Of a stretch of 56,040 nucleotides of DNA, positions 27,829-36,733 are shown piece by piece (within the stretch, counting starts at the first letter, position 1; the number at the start of each line of letters is the position of its first letter). The notes under the pieces were generated by a model. That model did not search any database. It was not told the DNA's origin and saw only the letters and a program-made list of their open reading frames with translations. Made by a program: the position numbers and the translations under genes. This DNA is from Candidatus Kapaibacterium sp. (lineage in GTDB: Bacteria; Bacteroidota; Ignavibacteria; Kapaibacteriales; UBA4661). The stretch covers positions 1 to 56,040 of the forward strand of contig JALONG010000044.1 of NCBI GenBank assembly GCA_025455065.1, read 5' to 3'.

Positions 27829-30036
27829 ATGATGACAAAATTTACGAAAGGATTGGTACAGTTGGTGCTGCTGCTGGTGTTCGGCATTTGCATTTGTGCA
27901 AATATGCTTTCGGCTCAGACAAACGGAACTGTGGAGAGCGCCTCAGCACTCAATCAACGTGCTGAACGCCTCAGCACAATTTCGCCCGAAGTGGCGCTCA
28001 GAAGCGCCCGAGCAGCATTAGAGAAGGCAGGTCAAGAAAAAAATATCCGCGAACAAGCCCAGGCAAATGCGATTATCGGTGCGGTTCTCCGTTTTCAAGA
28101 CCAATACGATTCCGCACTGGTGTATCAAAAATTGGCGCTGGCTCTTTTCAGGGACATCCGCGACACGCTTGGAATAGCGGGGGCGCTCGTGAATATCGGT
28201 GGTGTGTACCAAAGCAGAGGTGATTACGCAAGCGCTATGGAGCATTATTTCCAAGCCTTGATTCTGTACGAATTGCGCGGCGATAAACGTGGTATTGCGA
28301 AAAGCCGTGCCAGTATTGGCGTTGCTTATACGCTCAAGGGTGAATTACCAGCCGCATTAGAAGCGCAACGCCAAGCACTTACCTTGAGAACTACACTGCA
28401 CGATGAGCAGGGAATCGCTCACTCGTTGAGAAATATCGGTCATGTACAAGAAAAAATGCATAATTTAGATTCCGCATTGTGGTTCTATGAGCAAGCATTA
28501 AAGCGCTTTGAGCGCATTGGTGATATGCAGGGCGTAGCGCTTTCATTGGGGAGTTTGGGAAATGTATTCGACCAACGCGGTGAAAACAACAACGCACGCG
28601 AATTTTACATCAAAGCAATCCCTCTGCATGAGCAATTAGGCGACAAGCGAGGGCTTGCGGTAGTGCATAACAACATTGCTGCGGGGTTTCTTCGTCAAAA
28701 TGATGCCCGTCAAGCATTACGCTTTGCCGAGCGTGCCTTGAGGATTGCCGAAGAAATCGGAGCCTGGGCGGAACAGCGCGATGCAAATAAACACCTTGCC
28801 GATGCTTATACCGCGCTTGGCAATGAAACCCTTGCTTTTGCAGCCTTTCGGAATTATGTGACGTTAAAAGATTCTATTCAAAACATCCAAAATTCCCAGC
28901 GTATAAGCGATTTGCAAACCCGCTATGACATCGCCGAAAAAGACCGCGCTCTTGCCGCTGCCGAACACGCTCGGAACGTGGAGCAAATGAATGCTCGCAA
29001 CGTGCGACTGACTCTGGTGATTGCGATTGTTGTTTTTGCAATCATTATCGGCTTGCTTGTGAATGGATACCGCATAAAACGGCACTCTGAGCGTACACTT
29101 CGCCGCCAAAATGAGGAAATTTTATACCAGCAAAAGTTATTGCAGGAACAAGCCGAAGAAATTGCTTTTACCAACAAAGAACTTTTGGCAACTAACTCGC
29201 TGTTGGAAGAAAAAAATGAGCTACTTTCCACCTTGAACACGGAAAAAAACGAATTTTTAGGCATTGCTGCACACGACTTGAAAAACCCCTTGGCAAACAT
29301 TCTGCTTACGGTGCAACTTATGGAAGAATACAAGCCGCAAGAAGGGGCGGAGAAATTTGTGGAATGGATACAAAGTGTCACGCGCAGCGCGGAGTATATG
29401 CTCAATATCATTCGGAATCTGTTGGATGTTAATAAAATCGAAGCCGGCAAGGTGGAAATGCACCTTGAGCCGATAGATGTCGCGCTGGTAGAACTCATCG
29501 CTGATGCCTATGCGTTTCGTGCAGAAGAAAAAGGAATACGGCTTGTCATTGAGCCTCCAAAGCAACGTTTCTTTGTGCTTGCCGACCACAGTGCGCTTCA
29601 GCAGGTCTTGGAAAACCTTATTTCCAATGCTATCAAATTTTCTCCGCATGGGAAAAGTATCTATGTCAAAATTCTTTCTTCGGAAGACGCTTCTTCGTCA
29701 TTAGCCAATGGTCATTTGTCGGGTGATAATGCCCATAAGCCCAATGCCGACGATACCCACACCCACAAGACGAATGACCAATTGCAAATGATCAATGGTT
29801 ATGTACGTCTTGAAATAGCCGACGAAGGTCCGGGAATTTCTGAGGAGGATATGAAAAAAATGTTTGGGAAATTCGCCCGACTTTCTGCCCGTCCGACAGG
29901 CGGCGAACACAGTACCGGTCTGGGCTTGAGTATTGTCAAAAAAATGGTCGAGGCGATGAATGGGCGCGTGTGGTGCGAATCGGAACTTGGCAAGGGCGCA
30001 ACATTCGTGGTGGAATTACCACGCACGAAACTCTGA
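27829..30036 (+). CDS. TPR sensor histidine kinase
   Basis: About 735 residues. From the ATG at 27829 (in-frame ATG at 27775 upstream) there is a signal peptide ending near NMLSAQ, then about seven TPR units (LGIAGALVNIGGVYQSRG, HNNIAAGFLRQNDARQA), a TM helix (about 388-408; LVIAIVVFAIIIGLLV), a long coiled coil, H-box His482 (AAHDLKNPLAN) and a complete HATPase. A palindromic insert of the GTCATT/ATTGGTC family sits in frame before the G1 box (29697-29792). The next TPR kinase starts 24 nt after its stop, so the two probably form one transcript. Periplasmic TPR domains usually sense through partner proteins; none is known here. Confidence 0.92.
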   Translation: MMTKFTKGLVQLVLLLVFGICICANMLSAQTNGTVESASALNQRAERLSTISPEVALRSARAALEKAGQEKNIREQAQANAIIGAVLRFQDQYDSALVYQKLALALFRDIRDTLGIAGALVNIGGVYQSRGDYASAMEHYFQALILYELRGDKRGIAKSRASIGVAYTLKGELPAALEAQRQALTLRTTLHDEQGIAHSLRNIGHVQEKMHNLDSALWFYEQALKRFERIGDMQGVALSLGSLGNVFDQRGENNNAREFYIKAIPLHEQLGDKRGLAVVHNNIAAGFLRQNDARQALRFAERALRIAEEIGAWAEQRDANKHLADAYTALGNETLAFAAFRNYVTLKDSIQNIQNSQRISDLQTRYDIAEKDRALAAAEHARNVEQMNARNVRLTLVIAIVVFAIIIGLLVNGYRIKRHSERTLRRQNEEILYQQKLLQEQAEEIAFTNKELLATNSLLEEKNELLSTLNTEKNEFLGIAAHDLKNPLANILLTVQLMEEYKPQEGAEKFVEWIQSVTRSAEYMLNIIRNLLDVNKIEAGKVEMHLEPIDVALVELIADAYAFRAEEKGIRLVIEPPKQRFFVLADHSALQQVLENLISNAIKFSPHGKSIYVKILSSEDASSSLANGHLSGDNAHKPNADDTHTHKTNDQLQMINGYVRLEIADEGPGISEEDMKKMFGKFARLSARPTGGEHSTGLGLSIVKKMVEAMNGRVWCESELGKGATFVVELPRTKL
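29697..29792. repeat. Palindromic element in frame inside HATPase domain (degenerate)
   Basis: Arms 29697-29720 (GTCATTAGCCAATGG...) and 29769-29792 (GACGAATGACCA...) are partly complementary, with several mismatches. Same family and same protein position as the element at 10483-10622, so probably an older copy. Confidence 0.75.
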
Positions 30037-30059
30037 TTCCTTTTGAGAACTATGGCTGA

Positions 30060-32204
30060 ATGCCCTTTATGGAACGTATAATCATGCGAAGCACAGGAAT
30101 CCAAAGCATAACAATGCAAAGCATAAAAAACATTGTGTTGATGCTACTTACGATACATTCTATCGTAACGGCGACGTTTGCACAAGACCGATTGCGAGAT
30201 TCGTTGGATACTGTACGGACACTATACGAACACCGTACTGATACTCTCGCGGCTCGTGTGTTAGCTGAGATTGCTGTGGAGTATGTTGAATTTGACAGCC
30301 GATTTGCCGTGAGCATTGCTCAACGAGCTGATTCTTTGGGGCTTGCCATGCCTGTATCATCGCAACGAGCCCGTATTCTCAACAATGTAGGCTATGTGTT
30401 TCGTGCAGACGGCAGATATACTGAGGCGTTGGAGTATTTTTCCCGTGCGCTCACAATAGCAAAAACTATCGGGGATAACGGAGAAACTGCCCAAGCATTA
30501 GTTGAGACAGGGGTTATTGAAGGGTATTTGGGGAAGGTTGATAAGGAGTTTGGCTATTTTGTTGAGGCAGTGCCATTCGCAGAGCGTTCGGGAAATCCTC
30601 GTTTACTGGCACTTGCGTTGTATCGTTTGGCTTCGGCAATGTACTACACCAAAAAAAATTATCATCGCGCCGACAGTCTTTATACGGAAGCCCTGCGGTT
30701 ATGCGGGGAAGGAAACGACGAGATACGGGCAAGAGTGCTGATGAGTCGGGCAAATTTCTCTAATTTTTTGAAGCAACCGGAACGCCAACTGAGGGATTAC
30801 CGCGAAGCATTAGCTATCAATAAAAACTTGGGTTATCTGCGGAGTGTTGGTCGCACGTGCAGCAATTTGGGATGGATGTTTACGCAACGCGGCGAATTAG
30901 ATTCGGCGCTTTTTTATATGAACGAATGTGTCCGGCTTTACGAAGAAACGAAGTATGCAGGCGGCTTGGCAAATGCTTTGACGACGCTTGCTTTAGTACA
31001 AAATAAACGTGGTCGTTACAACGAAGCAATAGCTTCGGCACAACGTGCCTTGTCGTATTCGATACCCTTGGGGGAACTGCCCGAACAGCTGACCGCATAC
31101 GAAAATTTGTCGGAATCGTATTCTGCATTAGGCAATTACCGCAATGCTTGGGACGCTGAAAAAAGTGCGAACGATTTGCAGAAAAAGATGTATAACGGTG
31201 CCGTAGCAAAGAATCTAGCGGAGTTGGAGCGATTACAAAAAGAGCAGCAAATCGAGTTGCTTCAGCGCGATAAAGCGCGTCAGGATATATTGCGGAACGG
31301 TCTGATACTTGTTCTGATACTTGTTTTGATGTATTCGGTAACGCTGGTGCGGAATAATCTCCGCAAAAACCGTGATAACGCTTACCTTCAAGAACTCAAC
31401 CATCGGCTTGAACGACAAAACACTGACCTGACGACCTACAATGCTGAGAAAAACGAGATTATGGGCATTGTTGCGCATGACCTAAAAAACCCTATTGCGG
31501 CAGTACGCGGTTTTGCAGACCTTATTCATACAGGTCTTGTAGAGAAACCGCAGACAGAGGAGATAGCAGGGGTTATTGTTGGTACAGCTGACAGAATGTT
31601 GGGCTTGGTCGAAAACTTGCTGGATGTTAATCGTTTGGAACAAGAAGGTGCTCATTTTACGCTTATTGCCTTCGATTGCACACCCATCATTGAAAGTGTG
31701 ATAGAGCAGTATCAACAAGCCGCCGCCGCAAAAGACATCTCACTGCATTATTCTTCCTTGACTTCACGAAATATCATCTTTGCCGACGAGCAAGCGCTCA
31801 TGCAGGTTCTGGATAATCTTGTTTCCAATGCCGTTAAGTATTCGCCGCATGGGAAAAACGTATTTGTGAGGATAAAGGATAATGGCAACGGGCAAAGGGT
31901 GAACAACAACACCGAACCTTCTTCGCTTGACTCTTCGTTCCTTATCCACCATCCCTCAGCCTTTATCCCTTGTCTTCGTATCGAAGTCGCTGACGAAGGT
32001 CCCGGCATTTCGCCTGAAGATATGAAAAAACTCTTCGGCAAATTCGCTCGTCTTTCCGCCCGCCCGACAGGTGGCGAACATAGTACCGGTCTTGGTTTGA
32101 GCATTGTCAAAAAAATGGTCGAGGCGATGAACGGTCGCGTCTGGTGTGAATCTGAACTGGGCAAAGGCGCAACGTTTATTGTAGAATTGCCGATGTTTCG
32201 ATAA
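30060..32204 (+). CDS. TPR sensor histidine kinase
   Basis: 714 residues from the ATG at 30060; in-frame ATGs at 30084 and 30114 would give a tidier signal peptide, which ends near TATFAQ. Periplasmic TPR units (about 60-390; ARILNNVGYVFRADGRY, GRTCSNLGWMFTQRGEL) are followed by a TM helix (about 418-436), coiled coil, H-box His473 (VAHDLKNPIAA), N-box DNLVSNAVKYSP and the array-type ATP-binding tail. The opening of the periplasmic region (RDSLD... then RTDT..AR.LA.IA.EY) parallels the kinase at 17409. A ~30-residue low-complexity insert, of a different repeat type, sits in the hairpin before the G1 box. Starts 24 nt after the preceding TPR kinase stop. Confidence 0.92.
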   Translation: MPFMERIIMRSTGIQSITMQSIKNIVLMLLTIHSIVTATFAQDRLRDSLDTVRTLYEHRTDTLAARVLAEIAVEYVEFDSRFAVSIAQRADSLGLAMPVSSQRARILNNVGYVFRADGRYTEALEYFSRALTIAKTIGDNGETAQALVETGVIEGYLGKVDKEFGYFVEAVPFAERSGNPRLLALALYRLASAMYYTKKNYHRADSLYTEALRLCGEGNDEIRARVLMSRANFSNFLKQPERQLRDYREALAINKNLGYLRSVGRTCSNLGWMFTQRGELDSALFYMNECVRLYEETKYAGGLANALTTLALVQNKRGRYNEAIASAQRALSYSIPLGELPEQLTAYENLSESYSALGNYRNAWDAEKSANDLQKKMYNGAVAKNLAELERLQKEQQIELLQRDKARQDILRNGLILVLILVLMYSVTLVRNNLRKNRDNAYLQELNHRLERQNTDLTTYNAEKNEIMGIVAHDLKNPIAAVRGFADLIHTGLVEKPQTEEIAGVIVGTADRMLGLVENLLDVNRLEQEGAHFTLIAFDCTPIIESVIEQYQQAAAAKDISLHYSSLTSRNIIFADEQALMQVLDNLVSNAVKYSPHGKNVFVRIKDNGNGQRVNNNTEPSSLDSSFLIHHPSAFIPCLRIEVADEGPGISPEDMKKLFGKFARLSARPTGGEHSTGLGLSIVKKMVEAMNGRVWCESELGKGATFIVELPMFR
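31869..31972. repeat. Insert of a second repeat type in the same HATPase loop
   Basis: Bases near the left end (AGGATAAAGGATAATGG) and right end (CCTTATCCACC, CCTTTATCCCTT) are partly complementary GGATAAAGG/CCTTTATCC words. The insert keeps the frame and lies where the other kinases carry GTCATT-type elements. Confidence 0.5.
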
Positions 32205-32337
32205 ATTACGAGAGACACCCAATCAGGCAAAACAACCTCTCCTGTACTGAAGATTTTTTGGCTGGCTGAACAGTGATTTTTATGCCGTTATTGCTTGTCG
32301 AAGGTTTTCCCTCTACCACTTTCCGCCCATCGTCGTA

Positions 32338-34524
32338 ATGCACAGAAAATATTTTCATTGTTCTTTTAGCATACATTTGTTATCCTATCATTTGCCCACG
32401 TTAAGCACAATGTTGGTGAGTGCGGTATTGCTATTCAGCATCTCCGCGTTTGATGGTTTGACGGCAATGGCGGCTACGTCAGCTCCTACAACAACGGCAA
32501 GCGATATGGGGGATGTCGGGAATTCTCCTGCAGTTATTGATGCTGCCGTGAAAAAAGTGTATCTGGGGCTTTCAACGGAATATTTATTGGATGCCTCACG
32601 AACACTGACTCTTGAGGATATTCTGAAGCCTTCCGTTGCCCAAGCATTTCGTAAACGTCCTGCCGAATCGTTTACCTTTGGTTGGACAGGGGAGGCTGTT
32701 TGGCTTAAAACCAGCCTGCGCACACAAAATCATGCTGATAAACTCTCGTGGGTGTTTAATGTTGGACCTTTGTCGCTGGATTCTGTTTCTTTGTTTATTC
32801 CTACGACAAATGGACAATGGAAAGAACTACGCTCAGGAACGAATGTTCCCTTGTCCAAGCGCGATGAACTCTACGCCAGAACGATGTTTCCGCTGACACT
32901 GCCGCCGAATGATTCTGCTATGACGGTGTATCTTCGCGTTGTCTCCGGCAACAGCATATATCTGGATATGGTTTTGGCAGAGCGTCGCTCAATAGCAAAC
33001 ACGCTGGAGAACCATAATGTGGTTATCATTCTGTTTTTGGGGATGATGATTTCAGCGTTGTTCTATAATACGGTTATATTCCTCACAATGCGGGATAAAC
33101 TCTATGGGTATTACGTCTTGTATGCGGCGAGCGTTGTGTGTTCATATAGCAGTATTCACGGGCTGGGCGTACAAACTCTCCTGCCCGGCGCAGTTCGGTA
33201 CTTGAACATCATTATCACTATTTCACTTTTTTTGACGTATGTCGGTGCATTGCTGTTCAGCAAAGAATTTCTGAAAACCAAACTGTACGCACCGCGATTT
33301 GAACGAGTAATAACAATCTTTGCATTTTTCATTGGCGGGTGTATGATTCCTGCCCTAGTCAAGCCGCTTTGGGGGAGTATTCTTCCGTGGGTCACTGGTC
33401 TTGGAAACGTATTCATGTGTGTTGCTGCGATATTGTCTGCACGGAAAGGGTATAAAGAAGCACGATTCTATATCGTTGCGTGGTTTACCTTTTTTTGTGG
33501 TGCGACGTATTTTGGGTTGGTTTCTTCCGGCTTGATTGTAGCAGATACTATGCCAGTGCTTACGGTATTAACTGCCAGCACTACCTTTGAACTTACCATG
33601 TTCTCGTTTATCTTAGCATACCGCTTCCGCCGTTTACGAGACGATGCGGAGACTGCCGAGCGTGAACGACGGTTTGCCGAAGAGCAACGTGAAGCAGAGC
33701 ATCAACAGAATCTGCTCTTATCGGAAGCCCAAGCACGCTTACAAGAATCATTTGCGCTCGCCGAAAAGGCAAATGCTGAGCTTCTCCAAGAAAAGACCAA
33801 AACGGAAATGCTGAACACCCAACTGTTCACAAGCAATGCTGAAAAAAGCGAAATTCTGGGTGTCGTCGCACACGACCTACAAAACCCACTCACGAGCATC
33901 ATTCTAAGCACCGAAATACTTTCCAATTTGGTGGCAGAAGAAAAATATGGTAATATTTCGCGTGTACTCGCCAATATGGTTGTTGTGGGGAACAGGATGT
34001 TAGAGATTGTCGGCAATTTATTAAAAATTGATGCGCTCGAATCAGAAACACTGCATCTCGAACTGAAACCGCTTGACATACGAACTGCTTTGCTTGCTGC
34101 CTTAGAACAACACAGTCCGATTGCAAACAATAAAAGTATTGTGCTGTACTGCGACTCAGGGGCAGAACCTGTCTTCGGTATTGCCGATAAGCAAGCCACA
34201 GAAAGTGTTCTTGACAACCTCCTTTCTAATGCTGTAAAATATTCCCCGCACGGCAAAACTATTTTCATTCGTTTGAAATCAACGTGCGAAGGTATTCGTG
34301 TGGAAATTCAGGACGAAGGTCCAGGGATTTCCGAAGAAGATATGAAAAAACTTTTTGGGAAATTTGCTCGTCTTTCTGCCCAACCGACAGGTGGGGAAAA
34401 CAGCACCGGTCTTGGCTTGAGCATTGTCAAGAAAATGGTCGATGCGATGAATGGCAGGGTTTGGTGCGAGTCAGAATTTGGGAAAGGTGCGACGTTTATT
34501 GTGGAATTACCGACAGCTGAGTGA
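32338..34524 (+). CDS. 7TMR-DISM sensor histidine kinase
   Basis: 728 residues. An N-terminal signal anchor with an apparent cut near LTAMAAT, a DISMED2-like beta domain (about 75-215; AVWLKTSLR, LDSVSLFIP), seven TM helices (about 222-430), a coiled coil, H-box His512 (VAHDLQNPLTS, with Gln for Lys), N-box DNLLSNAVKYSP and a full HATPase ending TFIVELP. The closest relative here is the kinase at 40372 (LL.DASR.LTL.D.L in both). It likely senses an extracellular small molecule; ligand unknown. No regulator is adjacent. It starts 133 nt after the preceding gene, so a promoter of its own is possible. Confidence 0.92.
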   Translation: MHRKYFHCSFSIHLLSYHLPTLSTMLVSAVLLFSISAFDGLTAMAATSAPTTTASDMGDVGNSPAVIDAAVKKVYLGLSTEYLLDASRTLTLEDILKPSVAQAFRKRPAESFTFGWTGEAVWLKTSLRTQNHADKLSWVFNVGPLSLDSVSLFIPTTNGQWKELRSGTNVPLSKRDELYARTMFPLTLPPNDSAMTVYLRVVSGNSIYLDMVLAERRSIANTLENHNVVIILFLGMMISALFYNTVIFLTMRDKLYGYYVLYAASVVCSYSSIHGLGVQTLLPGAVRYLNIIITISLFLTYVGALLFSKEFLKTKLYAPRFERVITIFAFFIGGCMIPALVKPLWGSILPWVTGLGNVFMCVAAILSARKGYKEARFYIVAWFTFFCGATYFGLVSSGLIVADTMPVLTVLTASTTFELTMFSFILAYRFRRLRDDAETAERERRFAEEQREAEHQQNLLLSEAQARLQESFALAEKANAELLQEKTKTEMLNTQLFTSNAEKSEILGVVAHDLQNPLTSIILSTEILSNLVAEEKYGNISRVLANMVVVGNRMLEIVGNLLKIDALESETLHLELKPLDIRTALLAALEQHSPIANNKSIVLYCDSGAEPVFGIADKQATESVLDNLLSNAVKYSPHGKTIFIRLKSTCEGIRVEIQDEGPGISEEDMKKLFGKFARLSAQPTGGENSTGLGLSIVKKMVDAMNGRVWCESEFGKGATFIVELPTAE

Positions 34525-34633
34525 GAATATCGCATTCTTCAAATGTTTTCATCGTTTTCTCTTTCGTGAAATTGTGTATTTTGAGCAAAAAGAACACCAG
34601 CAAATCTACGAATCATTTCTAACGTGTGCTACT

Positions 34634-36733
34634 ATGAATCGTTTCACTTCCTTGCTACTTCTTCTGCTTGGTCTGGCTGTTACGACTTTGTGGCTGCCGG
34701 CACAAACAATCATCCAAACACCCGCACAGGCAGACTCCCTGCGCCGCGTCATAGCCACCGCCAAACACGACACCACACGCGTGAGCGCAATGAATGAGTT
34801 GGCGTATTATCTTTGTGAGAAAAAAAGCCAATACGATTCAGCAACAGCACAGGCACGGGCAGCACTGGAAGCAGCAGAACGAATAGGCTTTCGTATGGGT
34901 GTTGCGTCCGCGTTACAGAATATTGGGGGTGTTTTGTATAGAAGGGGTAAGTACGCGGAGGCATTGGGGTATTTTTTCAAATCGCTGAAGTTGAAAGAAG
35001 AACTTGCCGACAGGGGCGGTATGTCGAAATCTCTCAATACTATTGCTTTAGTGTACTACACCCAAGGCAAAAACGCCGAAGCGTTGGAGAATTACTTCAA
35101 ATCGCTGCGGATACGAGAAGAAATCGGCGATAAATCGGGTATAGCCATGTCGCTGAACAACATTGCGAATGTGTACGGCGACCAAGGCAAAAACGCCGAA
35201 GCATTGGAGTATTTCTTCAAATCGCTGCGGATACAAGAAGAAATTGGTGATAAATCGGGGATAGCCTTATCACTGAATAACATTGCGATAGTGTACAGCG
35301 ACCAAGGCAAAAACGCCGAGGCATTGGAGAATTTCTTCAAATCGTTGCGGATACAAGAAGAAATTGGTAATAAATCGGGGATAGCCAACTCTTTGAACAA
35401 CATCGGCAACACCTATAAAATCATGGGTCAATTCAAACAAGCCCAACCCTATCTTTTTCGATCGCTTCAATTATGGAAAGATCTAGGTCGAATAGGAGAA
35501 TTATCCATGACGTTGAATAACCTCGCCATTTCCTATCGCGGTCAAAGCAAGTTCGACTCTGCAATGGTGTTTTCCCTTCGCTCGTTGGTTTTGGCTGATT
35601 CCATAGGAGTAAAACTACGTGTCAAAGAAGCATTGGAAGAACTTTCTATCATCATGGATTCGCTGGGGCGGCACAAGGAATCACTGGCGTACTTCAAACG
35701 CTCAACGACCGTCAAGGACTCGCTCGTCAATCTGGAAAATCTCAACAAAACCACGCAGATTAAAGAATTGTATGAAGCTGAAAAGCGCGAACAGCAGATT
35801 GCATCGCAAAAAACTGAGTTAGATAGTAAAAATATTATTCAACTCATTCTCATTGGCGTACTGATAATGGCTGTAATTTTCGCTTTTTGGTTTCGGTCGC
35901 TGTATCAAAATAAAAACCGAGCCAATGCTGAAATTCTCCGACAGCAACAAACCCTTGAAAATCAAGCTGTTGAAATTGAACTTGCCAATACCACACTCCA
36001 TGAGCGTAACCTCTTACTTGAAGAACTTGATCGAGAGAAAAATGAAGTCCTCGGTATTGCCGCTCACGACTTGAAAAATCCGCTTGCTCATATCATCTTG
36101 ACAACGGGAACGATAACTCGTTATTACGAGCGCATGACAGATACTGAACTTCAGAGGCAGATGAGCAGTATCAATGCAGTGGCAGTGAGAATGACGGAAA
36201 TTATTTCCAACCTATTAGATGTGAATGCTATTGAGCGTGGTGCTTTGACGCTGCACCCGACTCATTTCGATATAGTGCCAAAGGTAAACTCTCTTGTTGA
36301 GGAATACTCCGCCCAAGCCAACGAAAAAGGCATTTCGTTGCATGCCAACTTCCCGACAACACCAGCCATTGTTTTTGCAGACAAGTCTGCAACCAAACAG
36401 GTTCTCGACAATATTCTCTCCAATGCTGTAAAATACTCCCCGCTCGGCAAGAAGGTATTTATCCGCGTGAAAACGCTTACCGACGTGATTCGGGTGGAAG
36501 TGCAGGATGAAGGTGAGGGGATTTCACCCGGCGATATGACCAAACTTTTCGGTAAATTTGCCCGTCTTTCCGCTCGACCAACGGGCGGCGAACACAGCAC
36601 CGGTCTGGGCTTGAGCATTGTTAAAAAGATGGTGGAGGCTATGAATGGACGTGTGTGGTGTGAATCGGAATTAGGCAACGGTGCGACGTTTATTGTGGAA
36701 TTGCCGATCGTTCATTCTTCGTTGCAGATATGA
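34634..36733 (+). CDS. TPR sensor histidine kinase with near-identical tandem TPR units
   Basis: About 699 residues from the ATG at 34634, where a clean signal peptide begins (cut near LPAQT); the upstream open frame is read-through of the previous tail region. The periplasmic half holds TPR units of 40 residues, four of which (34969-35448) are near copies at DNA level (FFKSLRIQEEIGDKSGIA). Then come a TM helix (about 400-420), coiled coil, H-box His478 (AAHDLKNPLAH), N-box DNILSNAVKYSP and HATPase with DEGEGISPGDMTKLFGK. The stop overlaps the ATG of the propeller kinase by 4 nt (ATGA), so translation is probably coupled. Its last 152 coding bases are almost identical to those of that next gene. 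Confidence 0.92.
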   Translation: MNRFTSLLLLLLGLAVTTLWLPAQTIIQTPAQADSLRRVIATAKHDTTRVSAMNELAYYLCEKKSQYDSATAQARAALEAAERIGFRMGVASALQNIGGVLYRRGKYAEALGYFFKSLKLKEELADRGGMSKSLNTIALVYYTQGKNAEALENYFKSLRIREEIGDKSGIAMSLNNIANVYGDQGKNAEALEYFFKSLRIQEEIGDKSGIALSLNNIAIVYSDQGKNAEALENFFKSLRIQEEIGNKSGIANSLNNIGNTYKIMGQFKQAQPYLFRSLQLWKDLGRIGELSMTLNNLAISYRGQSKFDSAMVFSLRSLVLADSIGVKLRVKEALEELSIIMDSLGRHKESLAYFKRSTTVKDSLVNLENLNKTTQIKELYEAEKREQQIASQKTELDSKNIIQLILIGVLIMAVIFAFWFRSLYQNKNRANAEILRQQQTLENQAVEIELANTTLHERNLLLEELDREKNEVLGIAAHDLKNPLAHIILTTGTITRYYERMTDTELQRQMSSINAVAVRMTEIISNLLDVNAIERGALTLHPTHFDIVPKVNSLVEEYSAQANEKGISLHANFPTTPAIVFADKSATKQVLDNILSNAVKYSPLGKKVFIRVKTLTDVIRVEVQDEGEGISPGDMTKLFGKFARLSARPTGGEHSTGLGLSIVKKMVEAMNGRVWCESELGNGATFIVELPIVHSSLQI
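34969..35448 (+). repeat. 120-bp tandem repeat, four units (TPR)
   Basis: Units start at 34969, 35089, 35209 and 35329 with an exact 120-nt period. Units two and three are most alike; unit one and the end of unit four have diverged. Each encodes one 40-residue TPR, so gain or loss of a unit keeps the frame. Confidence 0.85.
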
